From: Candidatus Thiodiazotropha sp. LNASS1 | Lineage (GTDB): Bacteria > Pseudomonadota > Gammaproteobacteria > Chromatiales > Chromatiaceae | Direction: 5' to 3' | Assembly: GCF_964212655.1 (NCBI RefSeq) | Contig: NZ_OZ156465.1 | Span: 1,302,001 to 1,366,000 of the forward strand | DNA length: 64,000 nucleotides | The notes under the pieces: generated by a model | Database searches by the model: none | Told to the model about the DNA's origin: nothing | Seen by the model: only the letters and a program-made list of their open reading frames with translations | Shown here: one piece after another, positions 62,534 to 64,000 of the stretch | Position numbering within the stretch: position 1 is the stretch's first letter | Layout of the letters: the number at the start of each line of letters is the position of its first letter | Translations under genes and position numbers: made by a program

Positions 62534-62845
62534 GGCTTACCTCCAAATGGCTAGTCAGATGAAAGGCCACTTCGCATAGGGTTATTTACGGTATACCACA
62601 AAAAAATGACAGCGTTTTGAATCGATGAAGGACTCTATATCAATTTTAGCCGATCCTCAGCATTGTGTTGGGAACGAATTTGCAGGTACCGACAAATAAT
62701 ACGAGGTCATGGCGTCATCAGATCGTGCTGGATTAATTATTTCATTTGCATTGTTGGGTGACGATAAACATTGGTCACTGATTTTGTCGGCTACAGAGAA
62801 TACAAGTGAGGTAATCGGATTAGTGTTATCAGGTCCTAGGGCATT
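62534..62845. other. Intergenic region
   Basis: Contains the inverted copy of the repeat at 62821-62839 and nothing else I can support. Confidence 0.5.
62821..62839 (-). repeat. CTAGGGCCTGTTAACACTA repeat, inverted copy 3
   Basis: Read on the minus strand: CTAGGACCTGATAACACTA, two differences from the copy at 54442, in opposite orientation. Confidence 0.5.
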
Positions 62846-64000
62846 TCAAAAATCCGAAAACGTTTGTTGATGAACTTCATCAACACCTGTACTAGCGATA
62901 TATTCACTCCATTCGGCCCGGGTAAGATTTCTCCCGGCAACCTGCCTCGCCAGACTCAGGAGCTCAACATCGCTGAGTTGCGCATAACGATTGTTAATTC
63001 CTGAGCCTGCAGCAGGTTTCTCGAACATCCATAACCAAGGCGGACCATCTTCATCCAGTGTAACCAGCCAGTCTTTGTCTGGTGCGAAAATGATCTCTTC
63101 AGTCTCTATCTGCCTGCCAAAGAATGTGAAGGGCTGTTGTGCCGGATTACTCATGTCGAAATCCCATACCATCGGTTCCGCCGCCAACACCAAGAGAGCA
63201 TTTCTGTTTTTGAAAAACCCCAGTGAAGATACCCCGCGTCCCTTGACATCAAATTCACGCATCATGCGCAGCTCCCTGTTGTCGCGTTTCGATTCGGCAT
63301 AGTCGTTCAAATCCCAGATGCGCACCTTGGAATCGTATCGGCTTGCCGCGGCGATCCAGCGATCGTCACTGCTGAATGTAATATGATTCACCTCTTCCGG
63401 CAGTGTCAAATAGGCCCGATACGACTCATCTCCCAAGTGCCACAGTGTCACACCCCTGTCGTTGTCACCGCTATCGCCAACCTTCCATCCGACAACCGCA
63501 AGCCAATTCCCATGGGTACTGACATCCAGCATGGAGATGGCCCTGGACTGTAGAAAGTCTTTCTTATCGATGGCAATCCGCCATGCGTTATTGTCAAGGC
63601 GCCATAAGTCAATCTTGCTGCCGCTTACCGCCAGGCTGTTATCAGTATCGGCAGCGGCAAGCCATCGACTGTTCGCGCTGAAACGCAAAAGGCGTATACC
63701 GGCACTTCCTGCCAGCTTTTGTGACATACCGGCTCCACCTTCATCAAGGTTGCGCAGATCGATCAGATTCGGTGTGAGATCGCGATCGAGTATAGCCAAC
63801 CAGTTTCCATCGTCGGTAAACACCATATCGTCCAAATCGCCCCAGTGTTCACCAATCTTTGATAGAGGCAATTCAGTACGGATGTTTTGTGTATCCATGA
63901 GGCGGACCGTATATTTGCCTTCAACTACGATCAACCAACGCCCATCCAGCGTGAGCGCTACTGGTTGAGCATCGACCTCCACTACCTCTTTGCTCTCCAG
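62846..64000 (-). CDS. WD40-like beta-propeller protein (N-terminus outside window)
   Basis: The frame is open to the window edge; a GTG at 63982 is in frame but not convincing as the start. The visible 385 residues are blades of about 45-50 residues ending in the WD-like pattern: DGRWLIVVEGKYTVRLMD, DGNWLAILDRDLTPNLID, NSRWLAAADTDNSLAV, HGNWLAVVGW, DDRWIAAASRYDSKVRIWDL. The end (LLSLARQVAGRNLTRAEWSEYI) is common in large WD40 proteins that carry an N-terminal effector such as an NTPase, TIR or caspase domain, or a kinase. The effector domain here is out of view. Confidence 0.85.
   Translation of the reverse strand: MESKEVVEVDAQPVALTLDGRWLIVVEGKYTVRLMDTQNIRTELPLSKIGEHWGDLDDMVFTDDGNWLAILDRDLTPNLIDLRNLDEGGAGMSQKLAGSAGIRLLRFSANSRWLAAADTDNSLAVSGSKIDLWRLDNNAWRIAIDKKDFLQSRAISMLDVSTHGNWLAVVGWKVGDSGDNDRGVTLWHLGDESYRAYLTLPEEVNHITFSSDDRWIAAASRYDSKVRIWDLNDYAESKRDNRELRMMREFDVKGRGVSSLGFFKNRNALLVLAAEPMVWDFDMSNPAQQPFTFFGRQIETEEIIFAPDKDWLVTLDEDGPPWLWMFEKPAAGSGINNRYAQLSDVELLSLARQVAGRNLTRAEWSEYIASTGVDEVHQQTFSDF

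Noticed and set aside
1-64000. CRISPR arrays, transposases or prophage genes
   Set aside because: I looked for regular short repeats with equal spacers, DDE transposase-like proteins and phage structural proteins and found none; the repeats here are dispersed hairpins.

Overview
The window reads as the chromosome of a free-living or symbiotic gammaproteobacterium with mid-range GC, probably a Chromatiales/Sedimenticola-type sulfur oxidiser. That placement is an inference from gene content (Gram-negative envelope genes, two large multihaem cytochromes, DUF2959 lipoprotein, MetA next to a P-loop ATPase, many c-di-GMP proteins). No rRNA or taxonomic marker is present. I see no prophage, integrase, transposase or CRISPR array.

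Layout. 1-1.7 kb: a flavin/NAD(P) oxidoreductase cut by the window edge and a ferritin-like protein. 1.8-8.6 kb: a TolC-type protein followed by three PhnD-like periplasmic binding proteins and a membrane GGDEF-EAL enzyme, with no ABC permease or ATPase. 8.6-14 kb (minus strand): response regulator, histidine kinase and a nine-haem cytochrome with a PKD domain. 14.3-17.6 kb: a small membrane protein, then lexA, a Y-family polymerase and a degenerate SRAP-like protein, separated by copies of a dispersed inverted repeat. 17.9-19.7 kb: a GGDEF protein whose sensor resembles the squalene-cyclase/prenyltransferase toroid. 19.8-25.8 kb (minus strand): TlpA-like thioredoxin, a second nine-haem cytochrome and a parvulin isomerase. 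26-31 kb: a chemoreceptor with a C-terminal CZB domain behind a sigma-28-type promoter, a DsbA-like protein, a methyltransferase and TcdA. 31-35 kb: a second binding protein/GGDEF-EAL pair, the enzyme carrying a CZB-like C-terminus. 35.5-38.2 kb: a Spy/CpxP-like protein with a CpxRA-like two-component system. 38-47.5 kb: dGTPase, EamA transporter, DUF2959 lipoprotein, Pit phosphate transporter, a third GGDEF-EAL protein, a membrane protein, an inositol-monophosphatase-family enzyme and tRNA-Asp. 48-54.4 kb: DUF1800/DUF1501 pair, metA and a P-loop ATPase. 54.7-61.4 kb: a double receiver protein, an RpfG-like HD-GYP regulator, an RpfH-like membrane protein with degenerate phosphorelay domains, and a convergent RpfC-like hybrid kinase. 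62-64 kb: a YbaK-family protein and a partial WD40-like protein.

The main theme is second-messenger control of the envelope. Four GGDEF proteins (three also EAL) and one HD-GYP protein lie in 64 kb, each beside or fused to a different extracytoplasmic sensor: PhnD-like proteins, a PF04392-like protein, an alpha-alpha toroid, or an RpfC-like kinase. Two cytochrome clusters, with a thioredoxin, a foldase and a two-component system, suggest electron transfer at or beyond the outer membrane. All functions are inferred from sequence read by eye; no database search was run.
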